From Poseidonocella sedimentorum (GTDB lineage: Bacteria > Pseudomonadota > Alphaproteobacteria > Rhodobacterales > Rhodobacteraceae), in contig NZ_FOYI01000005.1 in NCBI RefSeq assembly GCF_900116005.1, positions 1-64,000 of the forward strand: a DNA stretch of 64,000 nucleotides. Reading direction: 5' to 3'. The translations under genes and the position numbers were made by a program. Positions 53,764-63,216 of the stretch are shown in pieces (the first letter of the stretch is position 1; every line of letters begins with the position of its first letter). The notes below the pieces were generated by a model. It saw only the letters and a program-made list of their open reading frames with translations. It did not search any database and was not told where the DNA came from.

Positions 53764-55788
53764 ATGACAAACCCACTGCTCGACGATTGGACCACACCGT
53801 TTTCCATCGCGCCCTTCGATGCCATCGAGGACACGCATTTCGAGCCGGGATTCGAGACGGCGCTGGAGCGCGCGCGGGCCGATATCGCGGCCATCGCCGA
53901 TCAAGCCGAGCCCCCCACATTCGCCAACACCATCGAAGCGCTGGAACGCGTGGGCGAGGATCTCGACAAGGTGCTTTCGGTGTTTTTCACCGTCTCTGGC
54001 GCCGACAGCAACGACACCCGCCAGGCGCTCCAACGCGCCTTTTCGCCCCGGCTCGCCGAATACCGTAGCGAATACTACGCGAATTCGGCCCTGTTCCAGC
54101 GCATCCGTACCCTCTGGGAGGGTCGCGACGGCCTTGACCTCACGCCTGAACAGGCGCGGCTCCTGATGCTGACGCATCGCGCTTTCCTGCGCGCGGGCGC
54201 GGCGCTTGAGGGCGAGGACGAAGCGCGGATGCGGCAGATCACCTCGCGGCTCGCCGTCCTCGGGACCGAGTTCACCCAGAACCTTCTCGCCGATGAGTCC
54301 GCCTGGACCATGCCGCTCTCGGAGGCCGATCTCGACGGGCTGCCCGAGTTCGTCAAATCCGCGGCCCGGTCGGCCGGGGCGGAAAAGGGGGCCGAGGGGC
54401 CGGTGATCACGCTCTCGCGCTCGCTGATCGTGCCGTTCCTGCAATTTTCGCCGCGCCGGGATCTGCGCGAACGCGCCTTCCGGGCCTGGGAGGCGCGTGG
54501 AGCGAATGGCGGCGAGACGGACAACCGCGCGATCTGTGCCGAAATCCTCGCCCTGCGCCAGGAGCGCGCGGCGCTGCTGGGCTATGAGAGCTTCGCGGCC
54601 TTCAAGCTGGAAACCGAGATGGCCAAGACGCCGGAGCGCGTGCGCGCGCTGCTCATGGCCGTCTGGGAACCGGCCAAGGCCCGCGCGGAGGAGGACGCCG
54701 AGGTGCTCGCGGCAATGATGGCCGAGGAGGGCATCGACGGGCCGCTCCAGCCGTGGGACTGGCGCTACTACGCCGAGAAACGCCGCAAGGCCGAGCACGA
54801 TCTCGATGAGGCCGCGCTCAAGCCCTATCTGCAACTCGACCGGATGATCGAAGCGGCCTTCACCTGCGCGACGCGGCTCTTCGGGCTGGAGTTCGCTCCG
54901 GTCGACATTCCGCTCTATCACCCCGATTGCCGGGCCTGGGAGGTCACGCGCGGAGGCGAACATGTGGCGGTCTTCATCGGGGACTACTTCGCGCGCGGCT
55001 CGAAACGCTCGGGCGCCTGGTGCTCGGCGATGCGCGGCCAGCGAAAGTTTCCGGACGTTCAGGGCCCCGTGGTCATCAACGTCTGCAACTTCGCGAAGTC
55101 CGACCCGGCGCTTCTCTCTTATGACGACGCGCGCACACTGTTCCACGAGTTCGGCCACGCGCTCCACCAGATGCTCTCGGACGTGCGCTACGAAAGCCTG
55201 TCGGGAACCTCTGTCGCACGCGATTTTGTGGAACTGCCGAGCCAGCTCTACGAGCACTGGCTGGAGGTGCCCGAGGTACTGGGGGAGTTTGCGACGCACT
55301 GCGAGACCGGGGAGGCGATGCCGGAGGACATGCTCCAGCGCCTGCTCTCCGCGGCGACCTTCGACATGGGGTTCCAGACGGTGGAATACGTGGCCTCGGC
55401 CATGGTCGATCTGGCCTTTCACGAAGACGCAGCCCCCGCCGATGTGATGCAGAAACAGGCCGAAGTGCTCGACGCGCTGCACATGCCTGCCGCGATCCGG
55501 ATGCGCCACGCCACACCACAGTTTGCCCATGTCTTCGCGGGCGACGGCTATTCAAGCGGGTACTACAGCTACATGTGGTCCGAAGTGATGGACGCGGATG
55601 CCTTCTCGGCCTTCGAAGCGGCGGGCGATCCTTTCGATTCGCAAACCGCGAAATCGCTTGAGCGCCACATCCTCTCCACTGGCGGAAGCGACGATCCCGA
55701 AACGCTCTACCTCGCCTTTCGCGGGGCAATGCCCGACGTCGACGCTCTGCTCAAAGGCCGGGCCCTGATCGCAGCCGGTGACGCCTAG
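53764..55788 (+). CDS. M3-family oligopeptidase (Dcp/PrlC-like)
   Basis: This 674-residue zinc metallopeptidase of the thimet oligopeptidase family has the HExxH-type site as TLFHEFGHALHQ (His461-Glu462, His465) and the downstream glutamate in DFVELPSQLYEHWL. The C-terminal region YSYMWSEVMDADAF is also typical. No signal peptide is present, so it is cytoplasmic. Either dipeptidyl carboxypeptidase or oligopeptidase A activity is possible. A pair of hairpins follows directly. Confidence 0.93.
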   Translation: MTNPLLDDWTTPFSIAPFDAIEDTHFEPGFETALERARADIAAIADQAEPPTFANTIEALERVGEDLDKVLSVFFTVSGADSNDTRQALQRAFSPRLAEYRSEYYANSALFQRIRTLWEGRDGLDLTPEQARLLMLTHRAFLRAGAALEGEDEARMRQITSRLAVLGTEFTQNLLADESAWTMPLSEADLDGLPEFVKSAARSAGAEKGAEGPVITLSRSLIVPFLQFSPRRDLRERAFRAWEARGANGGETDNRAICAEILALRQERAALLGYESFAAFKLETEMAKTPERVRALLMAVWEPAKARAEEDAEVLAAMMAEEGIDGPLQPWDWRYYAEKRRKAEHDLDEAALKPYLQLDRMIEAAFTCATRLFGLEFAPVDIPLYHPDCRAWEVTRGGEHVAVFIGDYFARGSKRSGAWCSAMRGQRKFPDVQGPVVINVCNFAKSDPALLSYDDARTLFHEFGHALHQMLSDVRYESLSGTSVARDFVELPSQLYEHWLEVPEVLGEFATHCETGEAMPEDMLQRLLSAATFDMGFQTVEYVASAMVDLAFHEDAAPADVMQKQAEVLDALHMPAAIRMRHATPQFAHVFAGDGYSSGYYSYMWSEVMDADAFSAFEAAGDPFDSQTAKSLERHILSTGGSDDPETLYLAFRGAMPDVDALLKGRALIAAGDA

Positions 55789-55790
55789 CC

Positions 55791-55844
55791 GTTTTCTGAT
55801 CAATCAGAAAACGGGCCGGAAAATGATCGATCATTTTCCGGCCC
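55791..55844. terminator. Tandem palindromes between the M3 peptidase and capsule genes
   Basis: Hairpin 1: GTTTTCTGAT (55791-55800) pairs with ATCAGAAAAC (55803-55812). Hairpin 2 begins on the next base: a perfect 32-bp palindrome at 55813-55844 centred on GATC|GATC, with arms GGGCCGGAAAAT and ATTTTCCGGCCC. They separate two convergent genes and probably terminate both. Confidence 0.85.
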
Positions 55845-55858
55845 CGCTCGGATGTCGC

Positions 55859-57511
55859 TCAGGTCGAGACCTGTTCTCGCAGCACGGAGATCGTGAGCGA
55901 CAGGACGAGATAGAGCCCGGAGAAGATCAGAAAGGCGAGGGCGGTGTTTTCGAACGCGCGCGGGTAGGTGGCCTCGTCGGGCGCCACGGGGTCGACGCTG
56001 CGCGACAGGTAGCGCGTCTGGCGGTTCACTTCGATCTGGCTGGTTTCCATGTTTTGCAGCGCCGATTGCAGCATGAGATTCTGCATCTCGAGGTCCGATT
56101 GTGCCAGTCGGATGCGGGTCGTGACATTGGCGAGCGAGTCCTCTCCCGAGTTCGCGTCATTCATCTGCCTGCGCAGGTCCTGAAGCAGCGCCTCCAGCCG
56201 GGAAATGTCGCGCTCTACCCCGTCGACGCGGCTTTGATTGGGCCGGAGGTTGTCGAGCAGCGCCTGGAGGGAGAGTTGCTTTTCCTGCAGCTCGATCTCT
56301 CTTTGGGTGATCTGGCCGCGCAGGGCCGAGATCCGCGCTTCGGGGTCGACCAACGCGGCGGTTTGCTGCAGCTCGACGAGGGCCTCCTGCGCGGCGCGAC
56401 GATCGTCCACGGCTTTTTCCAACGTGCGCCGAGCCTCGGCCAGCTGGTCTTCGCGCTTGCGGATCGTGAGGTTGTCCACCCGCTCTTCGGCGTAGGCGAT
56501 CAGGCGTTCGGAGATCTGCTGGCTGGTCTGCGGGTCGGCGGCGATGACCTCCATCCGGATCACGCCCTCTGTCGGATCGTATCCGAGCTTCACCCGTTTG
56601 GAGTAGACCTTGTAGGCGTCTTCGTTGCTCGCGTCCGCGTCCAGCCGTTGAAGCGGGTCGATCGAGGGTTGTTGGAAATGCGCCTTGAACTGAAGTTCCT
56701 CGTCCAGCCGGAGCATCGCGTCGCGACTTTCGAGATAGGACTGCACGTTGATCGAATCGCGGTTGGTATTGAGCTGCATCGGCAGCATCGCGCCAAATCC
56801 GCCGCTGCTCCCGGTTTCGGCGGTCTGGATGACGAAATCCGATTTCGTGGCGTACATCGGCGTGGCGATCCGGGTGTAGTAAATCCCCGCGATCAGGGTG
56901 GGCAGCAGCACGAAGAAGGAGAGACGCGCAAAGAGCAGCGCGAGTTTGCGGCGCCGGCGCCGGACGATCTCGCGCTGGATGCGGGCCACTTCGGCCATGC
57001 GTTGATCGAGCGGGCTGCGCCGTTTGGGCCGGTCGGGCAGGCTGTCGCTCTCGCGCCGCTGCGGGAGTTGGACGCGTTCGGGTTCGGCGGACTCCGTAGG
57101 GGCCTTGGCGGCGGGCGCCGGCTGTGGGGCGGCGGCGCCCGCCGACTGGCGGGAGAGCGAATTGGGCCGCGCGAAGGGATCGATTCCCCGGCCCCGCAGC
57201 TTGTGCACCGCGTCGTAATCCGAGCTCGGCTCCAGCCCGTGTTTGGTGGCGAGACGGCGGGCCATGCGCAGCTGGCGCGTGGTCAACCCCTCCTTGCCAA
57301 TCGCGGCGATCGCCTCGGCGGCACTGCCCGGCGCGGGGGGCGTGGCGTCTGGCGCCTCGGGGGACGGATTCGGATTGGCCGCCTCCTGCGGAAACTCGTC
57401 ACCGCTTTCACCGGCGACGGGAAAGGGCGGATCGGCAGGCGCGGGCGACGGTTCGGCGCCCGGGCGGCGGCGTTCGACACGATACTTCTTAACCTTGATC
57501 TTCGTAGTCAT
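55859..57511 (-). CDS. Capsule polysaccharide export inner-membrane protein (KpsE-like) with N-terminal extension
   Basis: This 550-residue protein is of the KpsE/BexC/Wzz type: a transmembrane helix at about 190-212, a long periplasmic coiled-coil region (about 320-480), and a second helix at about 523-543. It differs from the usual KpsE (about 380 residues) in having about 185 cytoplasmic residues first: proline/alanine-rich linkers around a conserved-looking helical module at about 66-113 (LTTRQLRMARRLATKHGLEP, then RGRGIDPFARP). It overlaps the ATPase gene by 23 nt. Its role is bridging the inner-membrane ABC transporter to the outer-membrane export channel. Confidence 0.87.
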   Translation of the reverse strand: MTTKIKVKKYRVERRRPGAEPSPAPADPPFPVAGESGDEFPQEAANPNPSPEAPDATPPAPGSAAEAIAAIGKEGLTTRQLRMARRLATKHGLEPSSDYDAVHKLRGRGIDPFARPNSLSRQSAGAAAPQPAPAAKAPTESAEPERVQLPQRRESDSLPDRPKRRSPLDQRMAEVARIQREIVRRRRRKLALLFARLSFFVLLPTLIAGIYYTRIATPMYATKSDFVIQTAETGSSGGFGAMLPMQLNTNRDSINVQSYLESRDAMLRLDEELQFKAHFQQPSIDPLQRLDADASNEDAYKVYSKRVKLGYDPTEGVIRMEVIAADPQTSQQISERLIAYAEERVDNLTIRKREDQLAEARRTLEKAVDDRRAAQEALVELQQTAALVDPEARISALRGQITQREIELQEKQLSLQALLDNLRPNQSRVDGVERDISRLEALLQDLRRQMNDANSGEDSLANVTTRIRLAQSDLEMQNLMLQSALQNMETSQIEVNRQTRYLSRSVDPVAPDEATYPRAFENTALAFLIFSGLYLVLSLTISVLREQVST

Positions 57512-58148
57512 AGAGTGACTTCGCTTCTTCCAACGTGTCGAACATATGCAACTGACCGTCCCGCAGAACCGCCGCGGAGCGGACGAACTGGCGCAACATT
57601 CCGGGGCTGTGCGAGACCATCACCAGTGTGGTCGTCCTGAGCCGTTCTTTCAATACTTCTCCGGCCTTGCGGTTGAACTCCACGTCGGTGGCGCCGGGCA
57701 TCCCCTCGTCGATGAGGTAGATGTCGAAGTCGATCGCGAGCAGCAGCGAGACCGACAGGCGCGCGCGCATCCCGGAGGAATAGGTCGCGACGGGCTGGTC
57801 GAAATACTCCTCCAGATCGCACAGCCAGCGGCAGAAGGCCTCGACGTAATCGGGGTCCGTTCCGTAGATCCGGGCGATGTAGCGCGCGTTTTCCATAGCC
57901 GAGAGACGCCGCTCGACGCCGCCCATGAAGCCCAGTGGGAAGGAGACGCGGCAGCCGCGCCGGACCTCGCCCTCATCGGGTTTTTCAAGTCCCGACATGA
58001 GCCGGATCAGCGTTGTCTTGCCCGTGCCGTTGGGCGCGAGGATGCCCAGAGAATGGCCAAGATCGACGCGGAAGGAGGCGCGATCGAGGATCACCTTGCG
58101 GCGCTCACCGGTCCAGAAGGATTTGCTGACACTGTCGAATTCAAGCAT
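57489..58148 (-). CDS. Capsule polysaccharide ABC exporter ATPase (KpsT-like)
   Basis: This 219-residue ATPase has Walker A APNGTGKTTLI at 38-48, the signature YSSGMRARLSVSLL (SSGM in place of SGGQ, as in KpsT), Walker B IYLIDEGMPG and the H-loop VMVSHSPG. These are the features of ABC-2 exporters for capsule or teichoic-acid-like polymers. The expected permease partner KpsM is not encoded in this window. It is the first gene of a two-gene minus-strand unit. Confidence 0.92.
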   Translation of the reverse strand: MLEFDSVSKSFWTGERRKVILDRASFRVDLGHSLGILAPNGTGKTTLIRLMSGLEKPDEGEVRRGCRVSFPLGFMGGVERRLSAMENARYIARIYGTDPDYVEAFCRWLCDLEEYFDQPVATYSSGMRARLSVSLLLAIDFDIYLIDEGMPGATDVEFNRKAGEVLKERLRTTTLVMVSHSPGMLRQFVRSAAVLRDGQLHMFDTLEEAKSLYDYEDQG

Positions 58149-58294
58149 GGGCGAGCGCGCGCCGGGGGTGGCCCGGACCTTGAGGATCGTGGTGGCCGGC
58201 GCGCCCGGAAGCCGGGCACACGGCGCGCCGTTCTAGCGCGAAACCACCAGAAAAGAAAGGGCGGGCGGCGGTGGGCGCCGGTCGCTGCGCGGCA

Positions 58295-59014
58295 TCAGAA
58301 ACTGAAGCTGACCCCGAGGTTGAGCGCGTTGGTGATGATGTCGGTCTTGAGCTCGCCGCCGCCGTCGAGATCGGCGGTGTTGGACGAATAGGTGAACTGG
58401 TACTCGCCGAAAAGCGAGGTGCTCTCTCCAATCGCATAGCTCGCCCCGGCGGTGAGCCGTGCGGCGGGGCCGGTCACCTGATAGCCGAAGGTCTTGTCGC
58501 CCGCGGTCGTCTCCACATCCACATGCGGGATCGCGAGCCCGAGCCCGCCCCCGACATATGGCGTCACGGCACCGAAGCGATCGGGCCAGCGGCGATGGGC
58601 GTTGAGCGTCAGGAGGTTGAGCCCGTCGGTAAATTCCAGCCGGTCGAACCCGGCCTCTGCCTTCTCGTCATCGGGGGCGTAGGTCTTGGCGTGAGTGAAT
58701 TCGACACCGTAGCCGATCCGCTCGCTGCGCCACCACGTCGCGCGCAGCCCGTAATAGGGCGGGGCCTCGAAACTGCGCCCCTCCCAGCCGATGAGACTGT
58801 CGATGTCGCCGCCGCCGGGATAGTCGCCCTCGATTCGGCTGTGCGGCGCGGTCTGCATGCCGGAGTAGATGCTGAGCTCCAGATCGCCCCCCAGAAAGCC
58901 GCCCAGCGGCCCTTCTTGCGCGGCGGTCATGGTGGCCGCGCCGGCAAAAACGGTGATCAGGGTGGCGGCGAGGCCGATGCGGTCGCCAGTGCTGCGGAAC
59001 AGGGTGTTTGCCAT
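58295..59014 (-). CDS. Outer-membrane beta-barrel protein (possible lipid A oxidase-like)
   Basis: This 239-residue protein has a signal region ([20 protein letters not shown]) and alternating beta-strand sequence ending LNLGVSFSF, with the C-terminal aromatic typical of outer-membrane barrels. Segments such as [17 protein letters not shown] and [20 protein letters not shown] recall a Rhodobacterales family that is often labelled lipid A oxidase (LpxQ-like), but I cannot verify catalytic residues, so the activity is a guess. It lies upstream of kpsT on the same strand with a gap of 146 bp. Confidence 0.75.
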   Translation of the reverse strand: MANTLFRSTGDRIGLAATLITVFAGAATMTAAQEGPLGGFLGGDLELSIYSGMQTAPHSRIEGDYPGGGDIDSLIGWEGRSFEAPPYYGLRATWWRSERIGYGVEFTHAKTYAPDDEKAEAGFDRLEFTDGLNLLTLNAHRRWPDRFGAVTPYVGGGLGLAIPHVDVETTAGDKTFGYQVTGPAARLTAGASYAIGESTSLFGEYQFTYSSNTADLDGGGELKTDIITNALNLGVSFSF

Positions 59015-59229
59015 GAGGATCGTCCAAATCGGAACGTAAGCGTGTCAAAATGAGTCTAAGCTCTTGCAACACAGGGCGCAACTGCGGCAATTTCGCCACG
59101 CGGCACCTGCGCCGGAATGTCCGCTGGACGGCTTGGGCCCGGGGCGTTAAAAGCCCCGCCAAGCGGCGGCGGGCATTCCTGCGGCCCGGTTAGCATGTCG
59201 GCCTATGCCGGCCTATAATGGAGAATCTC

Positions 59230-59787
59230 GTGTCCCACGCAGAAGATCACGAAGGCACCCGCCGAGACTTCCTCTACTACGCCACGGCAGGTGCCGGCGC
59301 GATTGCGACCGGTGCGGCCGTCTGGCCTCTCGTCAACCAGATGAACCCCTCCGCCGATGTGAAGGCGCTGTCGTCGATTCGCGTCGACGTGTCGGATGTC
59401 GCCGAGGGCACGCAGCTGACCGTGAAATGGCTCGGCAAGCCGGTCTTCATCCGCCGGCGGACCGCCGAAGAGATCGAAGAGGCGAACGCCGTGGACCTGT
59501 CCGACCTGCCGGACAGCGACGCGCGCAACGCCAACCTCGGCGCGGCCCCCGCGAGCGATGCGAACCGCGCGCTCGATGAAAGCGGCGAATGGCTGGTCCA
59601 GATCGGCGTCTGCACGCACCTTGGCTGCGTCCCGCTGGCCGAAGCGGGCGATTTCGGCGGCTGGTTCTGCCCCTGCCACGGATCGCACTACGACACCGCG
59701 GGCCGCATCCGCAAAGGCCCCGCGCCCGAGAACATGGCCGTCCCGATTGCCGCGTTCGAAGACGAAACAACGATCAAACTGGGATAA
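59230..59787 (+). CDS. petA: Ubiquinol-cytochrome c reductase Rieske iron-sulfur subunit
   Basis: This is the Rieske subunit of the bc1 complex. The 185-residue protein has an N-terminal anchor ([20 protein letters not shown], twin-arginine-like) and both cluster motifs, CTHLGC and CPCHGS, each with C-x-H-x2-C/G pattern. The start is taken as GTG at 59230 ([14 protein letters not shown]), because the ATG at 59218 would place the GGAG site inside the gene and the homologues start MSNAEDH-like. It is followed by petB after 11 nt. Confidence 0.95.
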   Translation: MSHAEDHEGTRRDFLYYATAGAGAIATGAAVWPLVNQMNPSADVKALSSIRVDVSDVAEGTQLTVKWLGKPVFIRRRTAEEIEEANAVDLSDLPDSDARNANLGAAPASDANRALDESGEWLVQIGVCTHLGCVPLAEAGDFGGWFCPCHGSHYDTAGRIRKGPAPENMAVPIAAFEDETTIKLG

Positions 59788-59798
59788 AGGAGCAGATC

Positions 59799-61145
59799 AT
59801 GGCCGGAATTCCACACGATCACTATGAGCCGAAATCGGGCGCGGAGCAGTGGCTCCACCGTCGCCTGCCCATCGTCGGGCTGCTCTATGACACCCTGATG
59901 ATCCCCACCCCCAAGAACCTCAACTGGATGTGGATCTGGGGCATCGTCCTGACCTTCTGCCTCGCGCTGCAGATCATCACCGGCATCGTCCTCGTGATGC
60001 ACTACACGCCCAACACCGAGATGGCCTTCGCATCCATCGAGCACATCATGCGCAACGTGAACGGCGGTCACATGATCCGCTACCTGCACATGAACGGCGC
60101 CTCGCTCTTCTTCGTGGCGGTCTATCTCCACATCTTCCGCGGCCTTTACTACGGCTCCTACAAGGAACCGCGCGAGGTCACATGGATCATCGGGATCCTG
60201 ATCTACGTGCTGATGATGGGCACCGCTTTCATGGGCTACGTGCTGCCCTGGGGCCAGATGTCCTTCTGGGGCGCGACCGTGATCACCGGCCTCTTCGGGG
60301 CGATCCCGCTCATCGGCGAGCCGATCCAGACGCTCCTGCTCGGCGGCCCGGCGGTCGACAACGCCACGCTCAACCGCTTCTTCTCGCTGCACTACCTGCT
60401 GCCCTTCGTGATCGCCGCGCTCGTCGTGGTGCACATCTGGGCCTTCCACACAACGGGCAACAACAACCCCACCGGTGTCGAAGTGCGGCGCGGCTCCAAG
60501 GCAGAAGCCGAGAAGGACACCGTTCCCTTCTGGCCCTACTACGTGATCAAGGATCTCTTCGCCCTGGTGCTGATCCTCGCGGTCTTCTTCGCGATCGTGG
60601 GCTTCATGCCGAACTACCTCGGTCACCCCGACAACTACATCGAGGCCAACCCGCTGGCGACGCCCGCGCATATCGTCCCCGAATGGTACTTCCTGCCGTT
60701 CTACGCGATCCTGCGCGCCTTCACCGCCGATGTCTGGGTCGTGATCATCGCAGAGACGATCACGGGCGGAATTGTCGACGCCAAGTTCTTCGGCGTGCTC
60801 GCCATGTTCGGCGCTATCGCCGTCATGGCCCTGACGCCGTGGCTCGATACCTCGCCGGTGCGCTCCGGGCGCTACCGTCCGAAATTCAAGATCTTCTTCT
60901 GGCTGCTCGTCGCGGACTTCATCTTCCTGATGTGGCTCGGCGCGATGCCCGCGGAAGAACCCTATGCGAGCCTCTCGCTGATCGGGTCGGCCTACTGGTT
61001 CGCCTACTTCCTGGTGATCCTGCCGCTGCTCGGTGTCTTCGAGAAGCCGCTGCCGCAGCCCGAGACGATCGAAGCCGACTTCGAGGCGCATTACGGCAAA
61101 TCCGACGCAGCTGCCGGCTCCGCCGCGCAAACACCCGCCGAATAA
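59799..61145 (+). CDS. petB: Ubiquinol-cytochrome c reductase cytochrome b
   Basis: Cytochrome b of the bc1 complex. The 448-residue, eight-helix protein has the heme-ligand histidines in [25 protein letters not shown] and [14 protein letters not shown], the quinol-site PEWY in [15 protein letters not shown], and [22 protein letters not shown]-like purines (AAAGGAGCAG) precede the ATG. It is the middle gene of petABC. Confidence 0.98.
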   Translation: MAGIPHDHYEPKSGAEQWLHRRLPIVGLLYDTLMIPTPKNLNWMWIWGIVLTFCLALQIITGIVLVMHYTPNTEMAFASIEHIMRNVNGGHMIRYLHMNGASLFFVAVYLHIFRGLYYGSYKEPREVTWIIGILIYVLMMGTAFMGYVLPWGQMSFWGATVITGLFGAIPLIGEPIQTLLLGGPAVDNATLNRFFSLHYLLPFVIAALVVVHIWAFHTTGNNNPTGVEVRRGSKAEAEKDTVPFWPYYVIKDLFALVLILAVFFAIVGFMPNYLGHPDNYIEANPLATPAHIVPEWYFLPFYAILRAFTADVWVVIIAETITGGIVDAKFFGVLAMFGAIAVMALTPWLDTSPVRSGRYRPKFKIFFWLLVADFIFLMWLGAMPAEEPYASLSLIGSAYWFAYFLVILPLLGVFEKPLPQPETIEADFEAHYGKSDAAAGSAAQTPAE

Positions 61146-61161
61146 GCAGAGGCCGCAGCAC

Positions 61162-61977
61162 ATGTTGAGACAACTCGCACTCACCGCCACGACCCTCCTG
61201 ACCATCGCCACCGGCGCGGCCTTTGCCGCCGGTGGGGAAGGCCACATCGAGGACATCGACTTCTCCTTCGAGGGGCCGTTCGGCAAATTCGACCAGAACC
61301 AGCTCCAGCGCGGGCTGAAGGTCTACACCGAGGTCTGCTCCGGCTGTCACGGCCTGCGCTACGTCCCGATCCGGACGCTGGCGGATGAAGGCGGCCCCGG
61401 CCTGCCCGAGGATCAGGTCCGCGCCTATGCGCAGGAGCGGTTTGTGGGCGACGAAGGCGCCAACCCGCGCCTTTATGACTTCAACGAAGGTGCGGCGCGC
61501 AGCCTCACCGAAAACGACTTCTTCCCCGCGGTCGAAGCGGCCAACGCACCGGATCTCAGCCTCATGGCCAAGGCCCGCGCTGGGTTCCACGGGCCCTACG
61601 GCACCGGCATCAACCAGTTCTTCAAGGGCATGGGCGGGCCGGAATACATCGCCTCGATCCTGACCGGCTACACCGGCGAGGAAAAGGAAGAAGCGGGCAC
61701 GATCTTCTACGAAAACACTGCCTTCCCCGGCGGCTGGATCGCCATGGCCCCGCCGCTTTATGGCGAGGACGTCGAGTTCGACGACGGCCACAGCAATGAC
61801 CTGCACCACGAGGCCGAAGACGTCGCGGCCTTCCTGATGTGGACGGCCGAGCCGAAGATGATGGCGCGCAAGCAGGCCGGGTTCGTCGGCGTGCTGTTCC
61901 TGACGATCTTCGCAGTCCTGCTCTATCTCACCAACAAGCGCCTCTGGGCGAATGTGAAGGGCAAGAAACGCGCCTGA
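61162..61977 (+). CDS. petC: Ubiquinol-cytochrome c reductase cytochrome c1
   Basis: Cytochrome c1 of the bc1 complex. The 271-residue protein has a signal peptide ([20 protein letters not shown]), the heme-attachment motif CSGCHGL near residue 57, the axial methionine region (AMAPPL), and a C-terminal membrane anchor ([19 protein letters not shown]). It ends the petABC operon before a hairpin. Confidence 0.97.
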   Translation: MLRQLALTATTLLTIATGAAFAAGGEGHIEDIDFSFEGPFGKFDQNQLQRGLKVYTEVCSGCHGLRYVPIRTLADEGGPGLPEDQVRAYAQERFVGDEGANPRLYDFNEGAARSLTENDFFPAVEAANAPDLSLMAKARAGFHGPYGTGINQFFKGMGGPEYIASILTGYTGEEKEEAGTIFYENTAFPGGWIAMAPPLYGEDVEFDDGHSNDLHHEAEDVAAFLMWTAEPKMMARKQAGFVGVLFLTIFAVLLYLTNKRLWANVKGKKRA

Positions 61978-62032
61978 TCCGGGCCGCGCCGTCATCGTCA
62001 GCGCGCGGCACTGACAGTCAAACAAACGCAAG

Positions 62033-62058
62033 CGCCCTCGCAGACCTCTGCGGGGGCG
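62033..62058 (+). terminator. Terminator after petABC
   Basis: CGCCCTCGCAG (62033-62043), loop ACCT, CTGCGGGGGCG (62048-62058) with one T:G wobble, 56 nt after the petC stop. The tail is only moderately T-rich. Confidence 0.6.
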
Positions 62059-62399
62059 TCGCTGTTCCCGACACTAAATCGCGCGGTTGAAACGCAGGCC
62101 CTGCGATCGGATCGCAAGCTCTTCAATCCAGCAATCTTTCGATGAATTTTGGCTCGGCGCGCGCGATCCGAACAACCCCCGGCCCAAAGCGCTGAGATTG
62201 ACGTTGGACCCTCCGCGTTTGCGCTATTTCATTCAAGGCGCCTCATCCGCTACAAGGCCTCGGAGCAGTCTTCGCGGCGTCGCCAGAGCGCCCAAGGGCT
62301 GCAACATTTTTCCAAATGGATTGGCGGAAACGGCCGGGCCATTTCCCATCCCTGCCCCGGCCCATCGCCGGGCGCCACTAGACCATCAAGGCGCATGTC
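62059..62399. other. Non-coding stretch before the flavodoxin-fold gene
   Basis: I see no convincing gene here. A frame beginning at 62087 has no ribosome-binding site, an implausible composition, and overlaps the real gene at 62400. The region presumably holds the promoter of that gene. Confidence 0.5.
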
Positions 62400-63164
62400 A
62401 TGACCCGCATCCTGATCGTCGCGGCCCATCCGGAGCCAAGTTCTTTCACCCTGACCTGGGCGCGCGAGACGCTGCGCGCGGCTGAGGCGCTCGGGCATGA
62501 GGCGGCGCTGATCGACCTCCATGCCGCCGGGTTCGATCCGGTGGAAAGCGCGGCGCATTACCCCCGCCGCGACGGGCCCTTCGATCCGCTGAAGGCGCAG
62601 GAGGACGGGGTCGAGGCCGCCGACGTCCGCGCGCAGATGGCACAGATCGAGGCGGCGGATTGGCTGATCCTGCATTTCCCGATCTACTGGTTCGCGCCGC
62701 CCGCGATGATCAAGGGCTGGTGCGAACGGGTGCTGGCCCATGGCCGGCTCCACGATGTGGAGAACCGGTTCGACACCGGCCCCTGCCGCGGCAAACGCGC
62801 GCTCTTTTGCGTCACCACCGGCGCGAGCGCCGCGGAATGCGGGCCCGATGGCAAGGAAGGCAACCTCGCGCATCTGCTCTGGCCGCTGGCCTATACGCTG
62901 CGGTATTGCGGCTTCGACGTGGCCGAGCCAATCGTGGAACACGGCGTTCATGGCTACCACAGCGGCGCGCGCAAGTCCGAGCTGGAGGCGCGGCTCACGG
63001 CCCGCCTGCGCGCTCAGCAAGACATCATGGCCGGGCTCGAGGGCCGGGCGCTCCTGCGCTTTCACCCGGATGGCGATTTCGACGACACCGGGCGGCTCCG
63101 GCCGGGGATCGCCCCGCTCTCGCCCTTCATCGCGCCGCCGGGGGCCGAGGGGCCAGACCGCTAA
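62400..63164 (+). CDS. NAD(P)H dehydrogenase (quinone), flavodoxin-like fold
   Basis: This 254-residue protein of the NQO1/MdaB/KefF group starts ILIVAAHPEPSSFTLTWARE (FMN/FAD phosphate loop), and contains WLILHFPIYWFAPPAMIKGW (the flavin-binding P.YW..PA..KGW motif) and ALFCVTTGASAAECGPDG. It should reduce quinones by two electrons with NAD(P)H. It is complete, apparently monocistronic, and 52 nt from the next gene. Confidence 0.9.
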   Translation: MTRILIVAAHPEPSSFTLTWARETLRAAEALGHEAALIDLHAAGFDPVESAAHYPRRDGPFDPLKAQEDGVEAADVRAQMAQIEAADWLILHFPIYWFAPPAMIKGWCERVLAHGRLHDVENRFDTGPCRGKRALFCVTTGASAAECGPDGKEGNLAHLLWPLAYTLRYCGFDVAEPIVEHGVHGYHSGARKSELEARLTARLRAQQDIMAGLEGRALLRFHPDGDFDDTGRLRPGIAPLSPFIAPPGAEGPDR

Positions 63165-63216
63165 GGCGCGCCGCGGAAGAATTGCCAAAGCGCTGAAATC
63201 TGGGCATCTTGCGCCC

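Noticed and set aside
59688-61286. A 532-residue open frame antisense to petB
   Set aside because: Shadow of petB with Asp/Glu/His/Arg-rich sequence and no domain.
62087-62485. A 132-residue frame before the flavodoxin-fold gene
   Set aside because: No ribosome-binding site, no family resemblance, and it overlaps the well-supported gene at 62400.
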